From Hymenobacter lapidarius (GTDB lineage Bacteria > Bacteroidota > Bacteroidia > Cytophagales > Hymenobacteraceae): 64,000 bases of DNA. The stretch lies in assembly GCF_001816145.1 (NCBI RefSeq), contig NZ_MDZB01000062.1:1-64000 (forward strand), written 5' to 3'. The translations under genes were made by a program, and so were the position numbers. A model generated the notes under the pieces. The model did not search any database. It worked only from the letters and a program-made list of their open reading frames with translations, and was not told the origin of the DNA. Numbering within the stretch: position 1 is the stretch's first letter; each line of letters starts with the position of its first letter. Of this stretch, positions 7,254-16,033 are shown one piece after another.

Positions 7254-8282
7254 ATGACCTATTTCAATACGCGCGTTAAGCTGGCTTCGCGCCCAGTGGG
7301 CCTGCCCCAGCCGGCCAATCTGGAGATAGACACCGTTGAAATCCCCGAGCTCACCGAAGGCCAGGTGCTGATTAAAACCAGCTTTATTTCCCTCGACCCG
7401 GCCATGCGCGGCTGGATGAACGAGGGCAAATCCTACATCGCACCCATTAAGATTGGGGAGGTGTTTCGGGCGGGCACGGCCGGGCAGGTGGTCGAATCGC
7501 GGAACCCTGGCTTTGCCGTGGGCGACTCCTTGACCGGCAACCTGGGCGTGCAGCAGTACGCCGTGATGGGTGCGGGCGCCACCGACCCCGGCAGCCCCGA
7601 ATACCTCGTGAAAGTGGATACGGCCATTGCCCCGCTCGAAGCCTACCTGGCCACCCTCGGCATGCCGGGCATGACGGCCTACTTCGGCTTGCTGAACACC
7701 GGCCAGCCCCAGGCCGGCGAAACCGTGGTGGTAAGCGGCGCGGCCGGCGCCGTGGGCAGCGTGGTGGGCCAGATTGCCAAGCTCAAGGGCTGCCGCGTGG
7801 TGGGCATTGCCGGCGACCAGCAAAAGTGCGATTACGTGGTGAATGAGCTCGGATTTGATGCCTGCATCAACTACAAAACTCAGAACGTGCGCAGCGGCCT
7901 ACGCGCCGCCTGCCCCCAGGGCATCGATGTGTATTTCGACAACGTAGGCGGCGAAATCCTGGACTTCGTACTGGAGCAAATTCGCCTCAAAGCCCGCATC
8001 GTGATTTGCGGCGCCATCTCGCAGTACAACAACACCACACCCGTGAAGGGCCCCAGCAACTACCTTTCGCTGCTCGTGAACCGCGCCCGCATGGAAGGCA
8101 TCGTGGTGTTCGACAACGCGGCCAACTACAGCACCGCCGCCCGCGAAATGGCCGGCTGGATTCAGGAAGGCAAGCTGAAATCACCCAAAATACAGGTAGA
8201 GCACGGCATCGAAAACTTTCTCCCGGCGCTGCTCAAGCTGTTTTCGGGCGGGAATTTTGGCAAGCTGGTGCTGGCCCCGTAG
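7254..8282 (+). CDS. Zinc-independent medium-chain NADP-dependent oxidoreductase
   Basis: 342 residues, the full MDR length. The protein matches the alkenal/prostaglandin-reductase branch: LISLDPAMRGW-like text (FISLDPAMRGWMNEGKSY) near residue 50, GMPGMTAYFGLL near 140, and the Rossmann motif VVSGAAGAVGSVVGQIAKL near 160-180, followed by CINYKTQNV and DVYFDNVGGEILD. The zinc-ligand cysteines of classical alcohol dehydrogenases are absent. Family members use NADPH to saturate the double bond of 2-alkenals or related enones, detoxifying lipid-peroxidation products in the cytoplasm. It lies between two unrelated hairpin repeats (7061-7207 and 8310-8423). The start codon at 7254 fits homologue lengths. 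The assignment within the branch is uncertain. Confidence 0.92.
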   Translation: MTYFNTRVKLASRPVGLPQPANLEIDTVEIPELTEGQVLIKTSFISLDPAMRGWMNEGKSYIAPIKIGEVFRAGTAGQVVESRNPGFAVGDSLTGNLGVQQYAVMGAGATDPGSPEYLVKVDTAIAPLEAYLATLGMPGMTAYFGLLNTGQPQAGETVVVSGAAGAVGSVVGQIAKLKGCRVVGIAGDQQKCDYVVNELGFDACINYKTQNVRSGLRAACPQGIDVYFDNVGGEILDFVLEQIRLKARIVICGAISQYNNTTPVKGPSNYLSLLVNRARMEGIVVFDNAANYSTAAREMAGWIQEGKLKSPKIQVEHGIENFLPALLKLFSGGNFGKLVLAP

Positions 8283-8309
8283 GGAAGCTTAGTGAATATT
8301 TAGAACAAG

Positions 8310-8423
8310 AAAGAACGGTCATGCCGAGCGCAGCCGAGGCATCTCGCGTGGGGTAGTAATCCAATAGACTGAGTTACTACCCCACGCGAGATGCCTCGGC
8401 TGCGCTCGGCATGACCGTTCTTT
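8310..8423. repeat. 50-bp perfect inverted repeat, family B, copy 1
   Basis: Arms 8310-8359 and 8374-8423 are exact reverse complements over 50 bases, with a 14-base loop. The arms begin AAAGAACGGTCATGCCGAGC and contain GCATCTCGCGTG. The same core (GTCATGCTGAGCG, GCATCTCGCG) recurs at 59242-59352, and a shortened form lies at 44418-44458. It sits between convergent genes, so it could also act as a bidirectional terminator; the right end runs into T-rich sequence. Confidence 0.9.
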
Positions 8424-8447
8424 TTCCTTTCCTAAAACCCTCCGCCG

Positions 8448-9461
8448 CTACTGCGCCACCACATCTGCAAACTCATATTTCCGGGCCACATCCAGCGGCT
8501 GGCCATTGGCTTCGGCGTAGGGGTATACGAAGTAGTTGAGCGGCGGGCCGGCTTGTTTAGGGGCCAGTTCCACGTCGCGGCCGCGGGTGAATTCCACGCG
8601 GTTTTCGTCGTGCGCGCCGAAGAAGTAGTTGCGCTTGTCCGGATTTTTGGCGGCTTCGGAGGCGTCTACCGGCACCCAGCCGGTTTCGGGGGTATAGAAC
8701 TCGGCCCAGCAGTGGTAGCCTTTGATTTCGCCTTTGCCGCGCTCGGGGGGCAGCGGCAGCCCGATGCTGAAGCGCGCCGGAATGCCCAGGCTGCGGCAGT
8801 AGCCGATGACGATGGCGTGGAAATCGGTGCAGTTGCCGCGGCGGGCGTCGCAGGCGTAGTAGATGTCGCCACGGCCCCAGCCCTGGCCGGTTTTGTCGTA
8901 GGTCACGGTGCTCACCACGTGCTCGTAGATGGCGCGGGCGCGTTCCAGGTCGGTTTTGGCGTGGGCTTTGGCCACCACTTCCCCGGCCTGCTGCCGGATG
9001 GTAGCATCGAGCGGTACGAGGCGGTCGGGGGCCAGCCAGCGGGCCATGTTGGGGTCGGCTTTACCCTTTTTGACGGAGTTGGCGGCCAAGCCGTTGGCAG
9101 TCAGGTTGAGGTGTTCGCGGCGCGTGATTTGGGCCGTGAGCTTCACCACGAGCGGGGCCGTGGGCGCGGCGGTCAGTTGCAGGTGCAGCATCTGGTTACC
9201 GAAGGCGCCCTTCTCGATTTTATACGGAACGGGCGAGTCGATTTTGAGGTCGCGCACGTCCTGCGAGGCGTCGGCGTGCGGCACGGGCAGCCATACGTCA
9301 AAAGTTTTGGTGCCGGCGGGCGGGGCGGGCACGGTGGCCGTGGTAGTAAGCACGAAGGTGCGGCTGCGAGCAGCCACCGGCCGGGGCACTGGGGCGCTAA
9401 AGCTGTCCAGCACCGCGCAGGCGCCCAGCAGCCCGGCCCACACAGCCGAGCGGTTCAACAT
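8448..9461 (-). CDS. Exported transglutaminase-like (papain-fold) protein
   Basis: 337 residues from the ATG at 9461, chosen because it opens a hydrophobic export signal (SAVWAGLLGACAVL). After a beta-rich N-terminal domain comes the transglutaminase core with all three catalytic positions: Cys211 in RRGNCTDFHAI, His250 in GYHCWAEFY and Asp266 in WVPVDASEA. Such bacterial proteins act as cysteine proteases or amide hydrolases/crosslinkers; the substrate is unknown. It should be periplasmic or lipid-anchored at the outer face. The gene is monocistronic: convergent with the oxidoreductase on its left, and with its own -7 box upstream (9631-9638, minus strand). The leader would then be roughly 160 bases, long for this phylum, so an upstream start is possible though no better one is seen. 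Confidence 0.88.
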   Translation of the reverse strand: MLNRSAVWAGLLGACAVLDSFSAPVPRPVAARSRTFVLTTTATVPAPPAGTKTFDVWLPVPHADASQDVRDLKIDSPVPYKIEKGAFGNQMLHLQLTAAPTAPLVVKLTAQITRREHLNLTANGLAANSVKKGKADPNMARWLAPDRLVPLDATIRQQAGEVVAKAHAKTDLERARAIYEHVVSTVTYDKTGQGWGRGDIYYACDARRGNCTDFHAIVIGYCRSLGIPARFSIGLPLPPERGKGEIKGYHCWAEFYTPETGWVPVDASEAAKNPDKRNYFFGAHDENRVEFTRGRDVELAPKQAGPPLNYFVYPYAEANGQPLDVARKYEFADVVAQ

Positions 9462-9814
9462 CAAACTATTCACAACAACAAGGCAACAAGTCGCTGCTGG
9501 CGGGCGTCGGCAAAGCTGGTTCGGAGCCCTCAAAGGCTCCAAATCAACGACTAAGGCAGCGTGCCTTACTCGTTAACGCCACGCCACGCGGGCGCCCGCC
9601 AGTCAGGGCCAACCAGACCCCAGCAGTACCCAAAGGTACGCCCGGCCGCGTGGGGCTATTTTCGGGGCTTGGTGCGTTTTTTAAAAAAACCCCGCTCCTG
9701 GCAGTAATTCCAGGGTTGAAAAGCAGCAACGCACGCGGCAGAAGCGGCAATTTTGCCCCATCACCTGCCGCTTGTCCGTATAGCCTATTTCTCCCTTCCC
9801 TTGTTGTAACGGCC
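9462..9814. other. 353-base intergenic region between divergent genes
   Basis: Apart from a minus-strand -7 box (9631-9638) serving the transglutaminase-like gene, I see no gene. Short open frames here lack homology or a plausible start. A T-run facing an A-run (GTTTTTTAAAAAAAC around 9671) gives a small palindrome. A near-match to the promoter consensus (CAATTTTG, about 9749) faces the DUF983 gene. Confidence 0.6.
9631..9638 (-). promoter_or_regulatory. -7 promoter box for the transglutaminase-like gene
   Basis: The minus strand reads TACCTTTG, an exact TAnnTTTG match and the commonest form in this window. It lies upstream of the gene starting at 9461. Confidence 0.5.
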
Positions 9815-10246
9815 ATGGACCCTGCTCCCCTCGAATCTTCTTCCCTGGCGCTGCTGGCCTTGCGCTGCCCGCGCTGCCACGAAGGCAAGCTTTTCAGCCA
9901 TTCCGCGCTCAACATCACCAAATTTGCCCAAATGCCGGCGCAGTGCCCCGTGTGCGGGCAGTCGTTTGAGCCCGAGCCGGGGTTTTACTTCGGCTCGATG
10001 TACATCACCTTCGGTTTTAACGTGGCCACCATGTTTGCCGTGGGCATTCCCCTCTACTTCCTGTTTGGCGACCCCGATACGTGGGTATATGTGCTCACCG
10101 TGACCGTGGTGTCGCTGCTGCTCATGCCGCTGGTGCTGCGCTACTCCCGCGCCATCATGCTCTACCTCTTCGGCGGCGCGCGCTACGATGCCGACTGGCA
10201 AAAACACCGCCGCGCCACCACCGGCAGCACCGATTTTAAGCTTTAA
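9815..10246 (+). CDS. DUF983 membrane protein with two CxxC knuckles
   Basis: 143 residues from the ATG at 9815; upstream extension of the frame has no family support. Two cysteine pairs, Cys18-x2-Cys21 and Cys44-x2-Cys47 (RCPRCHEGK and CPVCGQSF), form a zinc-ribbon-like head. FEPEPGFYFGSMYITFGF follows, the DUF983 signature, then two or three membrane helices (about 65-85 and 90-115). The family is of unknown function and is often found near cytochrome oxidase or envelope genes in other phyla; no such partner is seen here. The stop codon lies inside the left arm of a strong bidirectional terminator (10241-10304) shared with the convergent M1 peptidase gene. Confidence 0.88.
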   Translation: MDPAPLESSSLALLALRCPRCHEGKLFSHSALNITKFAQMPAQCPVCGQSFEPEPGFYFGSMYITFGFNVATMFAVGIPLYFLFGDPDTWVYVLTVTVVSLLLMPLVLRYSRAIMLYLFGGARYDADWQKHRRATTGSTDFKL

Positions 10247-10304
10247 ACCATAAGAAAGCCCCGGCTGCTCATTTGAGCGGCCGGGGCTTTCTTATGGTTT
10301 AAAG
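10241..10304. terminator. Bidirectional terminator between DUF983 gene and M1 peptidase gene
   Basis: A 25-base perfect inverted repeat (10241-10265 and 10280-10304) with a GC-rich core AAAGCCCCGGC and an inner GCTC/GAGC stem. A- and T-rich outer ends serve both directions. It overlaps the DUF983 stop codon. Confidence 0.85.
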
Positions 10305-10309
10305 CACCG

Positions 10310-12307
10310 CTACCGCAGTACCTGCGCGCGCCACACGTCGTTGCGCGGGTTGGCGTCGGGCAGCAGCTTGCTGGCGTTGAGGCGCACCAGCGTGAGCGGC
10401 GTGGTAGACGGGTAGCGGAACGTCCAGGTGGCGCCGCGCTGCCAGATTTCCACTGGCAGCTTCACGCGGCTGGTTTTGCCGTTGGTTTCCGTGACCTGCG
10501 CTGTGACAGGCATGGCGGCCTGGCCCTTGTTTTCAATGGTGATGAGGGCGCCCTGGGCGGGGTCCTGGTTCACGTAGGCCACGGTGGTCACGGCCTGGTC
10601 CAGGGTCCAGTTGTTGTACACCCACTCGCGCCAGAACCAGGTCAGGTCTTCGCCGCTGGCCTCGTTCATGGTCCGGAAAAAGTCCTTGGGCTGCGGGTGT
10701 TTGAAGGCCCAGCGCTTAATGTAGGTGCGGAACGCGTAGTCGAACCGCTCGGGGCCGAGCACTTCCTCGCGCAGCAAAAACAGGCCGTAGCCCATTTTGC
10801 CGTACGCCGCGAAGCCCAGGTTGCGGGCCTGCGTCACGTCGGGCACGGTGTAGGGCGGGTCCACGGCGGGGTCGGCAATGGCGCGGGCCAGACCCTGGGC
10901 CAGCCGCACGGTGTCGTTCAGGAATTTGTACTCGCCGTTGTTGAAATCATTCGTGGTCAGAATGTTAATAAAGGTGTTGAAGCCCTCGTCCATCCACGGG
11001 TATTTCCGCTCGTTCGAGCCCACAATCATCGGGAACCAGTTGTGGCCGAATTCGTGGTCCGTCACGCCCCATAGGTCTTCCTTCCGGGCTTTGGCACCAC
11101 AAAACACGATGCCGGGGTACTCCATGCCGCCCACCACGCCGGCCACGTTGGTAGCCACGGGATAGGTGTATTCGTACCACTGCTTGGAGTTAAATTCGAT
11201 GCTCTTCTTCACGTATTCCGTCGAGCGGTTCCAGGCCGTATCCTGCGCCGACTCGGTGGGATATAGCGACATGGCCAGGGACTTGCGGCCGCTGGGCAGG
11301 TTCATTTTGGCGGCGTCCCAGATGAAAGCCGCCGAGGCCGCCCAGGCCACGTCGCGGGCCTGCTGGCAGCGAAAGTGCCAGGTGAGGCGGCCGTTTTTGC
11401 CGGCCGGGCGGGAGTTGGCCTGCGTCACTTCGTCGGCCGAGCGCACCAGCACGGTTTTGTCGGAGCCGGCGGCCTGGGTCAGGCGGCGCTGCTGGGTGGC
11501 GGTCAGCACTTCGGCCGGGTTCACCAGTTCGCCCGAGCCGCCCACAATGAAGTTGGCCGGCACGTTGATGGTGTAGTCGTAATTGCCATATTCCAGGTAA
11601 AACTCGGCCGACTGGTAAGGCAGCGTGTTCCAGCCCTCCACGTCGTCGTACACGGCCATGCGCGGGTACCACTGCGCCACCTCGAAGATTTCGCCGTTCT
11701 TGGTTTGGAGGCGGCCCAGGCGGTCGGCGCCGTACTCGGGAATGTTGAAGGCGTAGCTGATGCGGATGCCGAGCTTGTCGCCTTTCGGCCGCAGGTCTTC
11801 GGGCAGCAGGATTTGCATGCGCGTGTCGTACACGCGGTAGTTGGCTTTCAGCTTCTTACCGTGGAAGTCGATGGTCACCGTTTGCAGCGAGTCGCCGCCC
11901 CGGAACCCCCGCGCGGCATTGCCGAAGCGCCCGCCGGCCACCGGCGTCACGGCGGCCCCGCGCGAGTCGGCCCGAAACAGGTTCTGGTCGAGCTGCAGCC
12001 ACACGAAGGGCAGGCGGTCAGGGCTGTTGTTGGTATAAGTAATGTCAACGGTAGCCGTCACGCGGGCCGTTTTATCGTCCAGTCTGGCGTCGATTTTGTA
12101 GTCGGCCGCGTTTTGCCAGTAGGCGGCGCCGGGCTGGCCCCCGGCCGTGCGCGTAGGCGTGGCCAACTGCTCAATAAACAGCGGGTTGAACAGCGTGCGG
12201 GCATCGTAGGCCGGGCCGGTGCCGGCCGGCTGCTGGGCCAGGGCCGCGCCGGACGTAGTGAGCAGCGCCGCGCCCAGCAGCCAGCCGGGGAGGAAAGGTA
12301 TTTTCAT
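10310..12307 (-). CDS. Secreted M1-family zinc aminopeptidase
   Basis: 665 residues from the ATG at 12307, which opens a signal peptide ending near ALAQQ. The N-terminal beta domain (about 60-280) is followed by the gluzincin catalytic domain. GGMEYP (about 393-398) stands where M1 enzymes carry the GxMEN substrate loop. The zinc site is complete: HEFGH at 418-422 with the third ligand Glu441 (WMDEGF) 18 residues on. The tail is beta-rich. The enzyme should remove N-terminal residues from peptides in the periplasm or outside the cell, for nutrition. It is monocistronic, with a -7 box 57 bases upstream (12364-12371, minus strand) and a shared terminator behind it. Confidence 0.94.
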   Translation of the reverse strand: MKIPFLPGWLLGAALLTTSGAALAQQPAGTGPAYDARTLFNPLFIEQLATPTRTAGGQPGAAYWQNAADYKIDARLDDKTARVTATVDITYTNNSPDRLPFVWLQLDQNLFRADSRGAAVTPVAGGRFGNAARGFRGGDSLQTVTIDFHGKKLKANYRVYDTRMQILLPEDLRPKGDKLGIRISYAFNIPEYGADRLGRLQTKNGEIFEVAQWYPRMAVYDDVEGWNTLPYQSAEFYLEYGNYDYTINVPANFIVGGSGELVNPAEVLTATQQRRLTQAAGSDKTVLVRSADEVTQANSRPAGKNGRLTWHFRCQQARDVAWAASAAFIWDAAKMNLPSGRKSLAMSLYPTESAQDTAWNRSTEYVKKSIEFNSKQWYEYTYPVATNVAGVVGGMEYPGIVFCGAKARKEDLWGVTDHEFGHNWFPMIVGSNERKYPWMDEGFNTFINILTTNDFNNGEYKFLNDTVRLAQGLARAIADPAVDPPYTVPDVTQARNLGFAAYGKMGYGLFLLREEVLGPERFDYAFRTYIKRWAFKHPQPKDFFRTMNEASGEDLTWFWREWVYNNWTLDQAVTTVAYVNQDPAQGALITIENKGQAAMPVTAQVTETNGKTSRVKLPVEIWQRGATWTFRYPSTTPLTLVRLNASKLLPDANPRNDVWRAQVLR

Positions 12308-12363
12308 GCGAAATAATGAGTGAGGCAAAACCCTGAAAATTAAAAAAAGCCAACTTCTTCGGC

Positions 12364-12371
12364 CAAAGGTA
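12364..12371 (-). promoter_or_regulatory. -7 promoter box for the M1 peptidase gene
   Basis: TACCTTTG on the minus strand, 56 bases upstream of the ATG at 12307. Confidence 0.55.
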
Positions 12372-12579
12372 ATGGTCACACCGGCTCGCTACCCCAGCCA
12401 GGCCCGCACCAGTTCCATCAGCCCGTTGAGCTCGACCGAATCCATTTCCTCAGCCCCACTTATCAGCCCCACTTACCGGCCAATAGCGAGGCAACAGCCA
12501 CCACCACCGCAGCAGTAGTTTTAGAAAAACTTCGGACAGGAACGCCGCCCAAGGTACTGCCGGCCCCACCTTTACGAAT

Positions 12580-14481
12580 ATGTCCGCCCCCGCCGCTCCT
12601 CTGCCCTACCTCGTTTTCGATTTCGACAGCACCTTCACGCAAGTAGAAGGCCTGGATGAGCTGGCCGAAATTGCCCTGCAGGGCCAGCCCAACCAAGCCG
12701 ACGTGGTGGCCCAAATCCGCGCCCTCACCGACCGGGGCATGGCTGGCGAAATCGGTTTTCAGGAATCCCTGAGCAAGCGGCTGGCGCTATTGGGGGCCAA
12801 CGAAAAGCACCTGGCGCCGCTGGTGGCCCGCCTGCAAACCAAAGTGAGCGAAAGCATCCGCCGCAACGGCGACTTCTTCCGGCACTTCGCCGACCGTATT
12901 TACGTGGTGAGCAGCGGCTTTCGGGAGTTCATCGAGCCCGTAGTGGCCGAGTACGGCATCGCGCCCGACCACGTGCTGGCCAACACCTTCACCTTCGACG
13001 CGGCGGGCAACATCACCGGCTGCGACCCGGCCAACGTGCTGAGCCGCAACGGCGGCAAAATCCGCCAGCTGGTGCTGCTTGATTTGGACGGGCCCGTGTA
13101 TGTGCTGGGCGACGGCTACACCGACTACCAAATCCGCGAGGCCGGCCTGGCCCACCGCTTCTACGCTTACACGGAGAACGTTAGCCGGCCCACCGTGGTG
13201 GCCCAAGCCGACGAAGTTCTCCCGACCTTCGACGAGTTTTTGTACCAACTAAAACTTCCCATGACTCTTTCGTACCCCAAAAACCGCATCAAGGTGTTGC
13301 TGCTTGAAAACCCCGACGCTCGCGCCCAAGAGCTGTTCAGTGCCGAAGGCTACCAGGTAGAAACCGTGCCCGGCGGCCTGGACGAGGACGAGCTGATTCA
13401 GCGGATTGAGGGCGTGAGCATCCTCGGCATCCGCAGCAAAACGCAGGTGACGGAGCGGGTGCTGGAAGCGGCCAACCGGCTGATTGGCATCGGGGCTTTC
13501 TGTATCGGTACCAATCAGATTGACCTGACCGGGGCCATGAAGCGCGGCGTGGCCGTATTCAACGCCCCCTTCAGCAACACCCGCTCGGTGGTGGAGCTGG
13601 CGCTGGGCGAAATCATCGTGCTGGCCCGCCGCATCCCCGAAAAAAACCCCAAAATGCACGCAGGCGAGTGGGATAAGTCGGCCAACGGCGCGTTCGAAAT
13701 TCGCGGCAAAACGCTCGGCATCGTGGGCTACGGCAACATCGGCTCGCAGCTGAGCGTGGTGGCCGAGGCCGTAGGCATGAAGGTAGTGTACTTCGACATT
13801 GCCGAAAAGCTGCAGCTCGGCAACGCCGTGAAGTGCCGCACGCTGGAAGAGTTGCTGGCCGTGGCCGACGTGGTGACGCTGCACATTGATGGCCGGCCCG
13901 AAAACCTGGATTTCTTCGGTGCCCGGGAATTTGCGCTGATGAAAAAGGGCGCGCTGTTCCTCAACAACGCCCGCGGCCACGTCGTGGACGTGCCCGCTCT
14001 GGCCGTCGCCCTGCGCGCCGGCTACCTCGGCGGCGCGGCTGTTGACGTGTTTCCCTACGAGCCCAAAACCAACCACGAGAGCTTCGAAAACGAGCTGCGC
14101 GGCCTGCCCAACGTGCTGCTCACGCCCCACATAGGCGGCAGCACGGCCGAGGCCCAGCGCAACATCGCCGAGTTTGTGCCCGAGCGCATCATGGCCTACG
14201 TCAACACCGGCAATACCCAGCAGTCGGTCAATTTCCCCAACATTCAGCTGCCGGTGCAGCCCGGACACCGCCTCATCCACATCCACGCCAACGTGCCCGG
14301 CGTGCTGGCCAACATCAACAACGTGCTGGCTGCCCACCACGTCAACATTCTGGGTCAATACCTGAAAACCAACGAGCACATCGGCTACGTGATAACGGAC
14401 ATCAACAAGGAATACGACCAGGAAGTCATCAAGGCCCTACGCGAAGTGGAGCATACCATCAAGTTCCGGGTGCTATACTAA
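12580..14481 (+). CDS. serA: Phosphoserine phosphatase-like / D-3-phosphoglycerate dehydrogenase fusion
   Basis: 633 residues in two parts. Residues 1-225 are a HAD phosphatase of the SerB type: DFDST at 14-18 (nucleophile Asp14), VVSSGF near 110, GGKIRQL near 163, and GDGYTD near 181. Residues about 235-633 are a complete PGDH: NAD-binding GYGNIGSQ near 384, the DVFPYEP and LTPHIGGST region with the catalytic His, and a C-terminal ACT domain starting near IHANVPGVLANINNV, which usually senses serine. Together the parts would catalyse the first and last steps of serine synthesis from 3-phosphoglycerate; the middle transaminase SerC is not in this window. The HAD motifs look intact, so the domain is probably active. 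The small gene at 14481 follows with a one-base stop/start overlap (TAATG). Confidence 0.92.
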   Translation: MSAPAAPLPYLVFDFDSTFTQVEGLDELAEIALQGQPNQADVVAQIRALTDRGMAGEIGFQESLSKRLALLGANEKHLAPLVARLQTKVSESIRRNGDFFRHFADRIYVVSSGFREFIEPVVAEYGIAPDHVLANTFTFDAAGNITGCDPANVLSRNGGKIRQLVLLDLDGPVYVLGDGYTDYQIREAGLAHRFYAYTENVSRPTVVAQADEVLPTFDEFLYQLKLPMTLSYPKNRIKVLLLENPDARAQELFSAEGYQVETVPGGLDEDELIQRIEGVSILGIRSKTQVTERVLEAANRLIGIGAFCIGTNQIDLTGAMKRGVAVFNAPFSNTRSVVELALGEIIVLARRIPEKNPKMHAGEWDKSANGAFEIRGKTLGIVGYGNIGSQLSVVAEAVGMKVVYFDIAEKLQLGNAVKCRTLEELLAVADVVTLHIDGRPENLDFFGAREFALMKKGALFLNNARGHVVDVPALAVALRAGYLGGAAVDVFPYEPKTNHESFENELRGLPNVLLTPHIGGSTAEAQRNIAEFVPERIMAYVNTGNTQQSVNFPNIQLPVQPGHRLIHIHANVPGVLANINNVLAAHHVNILGQYLKTNEHIGYVITDINKEYDQEVIKALREVEHTIKFRVLY

Positions 14482-14789
14482 TGCCTCGCCGTAAGTCACC
14501 TTTAGCCAAGCTTTTCAAGAAGGTAATTGGCAATGGCTACACGTGGGCGTGGCTGGCCGTGGGCTTTCTAATTGGCTGCGGCTGGCTTATGGAGCGCAAC
14601 GGGGTAAAAGATTTTCCCTATGCCGACAAGCACGGCAAGGCCCAAAACGGCTCACCTGAGCTGCTGTACATCATGGGCGGCTGCATTGCTGCGATGACGC
14701 TGTTGCAGGCCATACTCTTTCGGGTGGATGAGCTAAAGACAGAACGGGCCAGAGCTGGTACCAAAGACACCCTGCTCCCCGACGATTAA
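14481..14789 (+). CDS. Small two-helix membrane protein, unknown
   Basis: 102 residues. Its ATG shares its A with the serA stop codon (TAATG), so it is probably made by translational coupling from the serA message. A basic start (MPRRKSPLAKLFKKV) precedes a hydrophobic segment (AWLAVGFLIGCGWLM, about 23-37), and a second one (LYIMGGCIAAMTLLQAILF) spans about 62-80. I recognise no family. The link with serine synthesis rests on position only. Confidence 0.7.
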   Translation: MPRRKSPLAKLFKKVIGNGYTWAWLAVGFLIGCGWLMERNGVKDFPYADKHGKAQNGSPELLYIMGGCIAAMTLLQAILFRVDELKTERARAGTKDTLLPDD

Positions 14790-14823
14790 AAAATTTACTA
14801 CTTCCGCATTACCAGCAGTTGCT

Positions 14824-14831
14824 TACATTTG
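14824..14831 (+). promoter_or_regulatory. -7 promoter box for the thioredoxin-family gene
   Basis: TACATTTG, an exact TAnnTTTG match, 32 bases upstream of the ATG at 14864. Confidence 0.5.
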
Positions 14832-14863
14832 AATTCCACCATATCCGTCGCTGCCTGCCACCC

Positions 14864-16003
14864 ATGAAAATCTACCCAATCTTGGCGCTGCTACTCGCCG
14901 CCACCCCACTGGCCCAGGCCCAGGGACCCGCAAAATTCACTTTGAAAGGCACCTTGGCGAAGGTGGAAGGCCCCGCCGTGGTGTACTTGGTCCGAGGGGG
15001 TGTGCAGCAGGGCACCAAATTCGACTCGGCGGTGGTGCGCAACGGCACCTTTGAAGTGCGCGGCACCACCGCCGCGCCCACCAGAGCGCGGCTGCTACTG
15101 GTGCGCAACGGCAACAAGCGCCGCCTCTACACTTTCCAGGCCGACAACACTACCTTTTACCTGGAAAAGGGGACCACCGTATTCACCAGCGCCGATTCGC
15201 TGGTTCACGCCACCGTGTCGGGTTCTCCCCTGTCGGCCCAGTACCGGGCCCTGGCTGCCCTGCAGGCCTCAACCGCTACGCGCAGGCAGGCCTTGTGGGC
15301 CGAATACGGTGCAGCATCCGAGGAGCAGCGCAAGTCGCCGGTGTTTCAGCAGCAACATGACGCGCGCTTAGCTGCCATTAAGGCCGACGCCGCACAGGTG
15401 GTCAAGGCCTACATCAAAGCCAATTCTAATTCACTGGTAAGCCTCGATGCCCTCATGGACCTGGGCGGCCCGGTTCCTCAGTACGCTGAAATAGCGCCGC
15501 TGTTCGAGCAGTTGGGGCCCGCCGCAAAAGCTACCCCCGATGGTGTGGCCTTTGCGGCCACCTTGCAAGGACTGAAGCGGGTAGCCATTGGGGCTCAGGC
15601 GCCTGAGTTCACGTTATTTTCGCCGGAAGGCAAACCCGTGTCGCTGGCCAGCTTCCGGGGCAAATACGTGCTGGTGGACTTCTGGGCTTACTGGTGCGGG
15701 CCTTGCCGCCGCGAAAACCCCAATGTGGTAAAGGTGTACGACGAATACAAGGGCCGCAACTTCGAAATCCTGGGCGTTACCCTCGACACCAACCAGGAGA
15801 AGTGGCTGAAGGCCATCAAAGACGACGGACTGACCTGGCCCCAGCTGGCCGACCTGAAAAAAGGAGACAAAAACGAAGCCGTGACCAGCTACAGCGTTCG
15901 GGCCGTCCCGCAAAATTTTCTGGTTGACCCCGACGGTAAAATCGTGGCCACCAACCTGCGCGGCGCCGAGTTAAAGGCTGCCGTAGCCCGTTTCATTCCC
16001 TAA
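14864..16003 (+). CDS. TlpA/ResA-like thiol-disulfide oxidoreductase with DUF4369 domain
   Basis: 379 residues from the ATG at 14864, which begins a signal peptide (MKIYPILALLLAATPLAQAQ). Residues about 22-130 fit DUF4369, a beta domain that precedes thioredoxin folds in many Bacteroidota proteins. The C-terminal 140 residues are an AhpC/TSA-type thioredoxin fold: APEFTLFSPEGKPVSL, the redox motif WAYWCGPCRRE, and the cis-proline loop VRAVPQNFLVDPDG. The Tyr in WAYWCGPC replaces the commoner Ser. It is expected to reduce or exchange disulfides in the periplasm, for instance in cytochrome c maturation or oxidative defence; the partner is not evident here. It is convergent with the dacB-like gene, 30 bases away, with no obvious terminator between them. 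Confidence 0.92.
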   Translation: MKIYPILALLLAATPLAQAQGPAKFTLKGTLAKVEGPAVVYLVRGGVQQGTKFDSAVVRNGTFEVRGTTAAPTRARLLLVRNGNKRRLYTFQADNTTFYLEKGTTVFTSADSLVHATVSGSPLSAQYRALAALQASTATRRQALWAEYGAASEEQRKSPVFQQQHDARLAAIKADAAQVVKAYIKANSNSLVSLDALMDLGGPVPQYAEIAPLFEQLGPAAKATPDGVAFAATLQGLKRVAIGAQAPEFTLFSPEGKPVSLASFRGKYVLVDFWAYWCGPCRRENPNVVKVYDEYKGRNFEILGVTLDTNQEKWLKAIKDDGLTWPQLADLKKGDKNEAVTSYSVRAVPQNFLVDPDGKIVATNLRGAELKAAVARFIP

Positions 16004-16033
16004 CTTACTATCTGGCAGCTCAATCGAAAGCAA

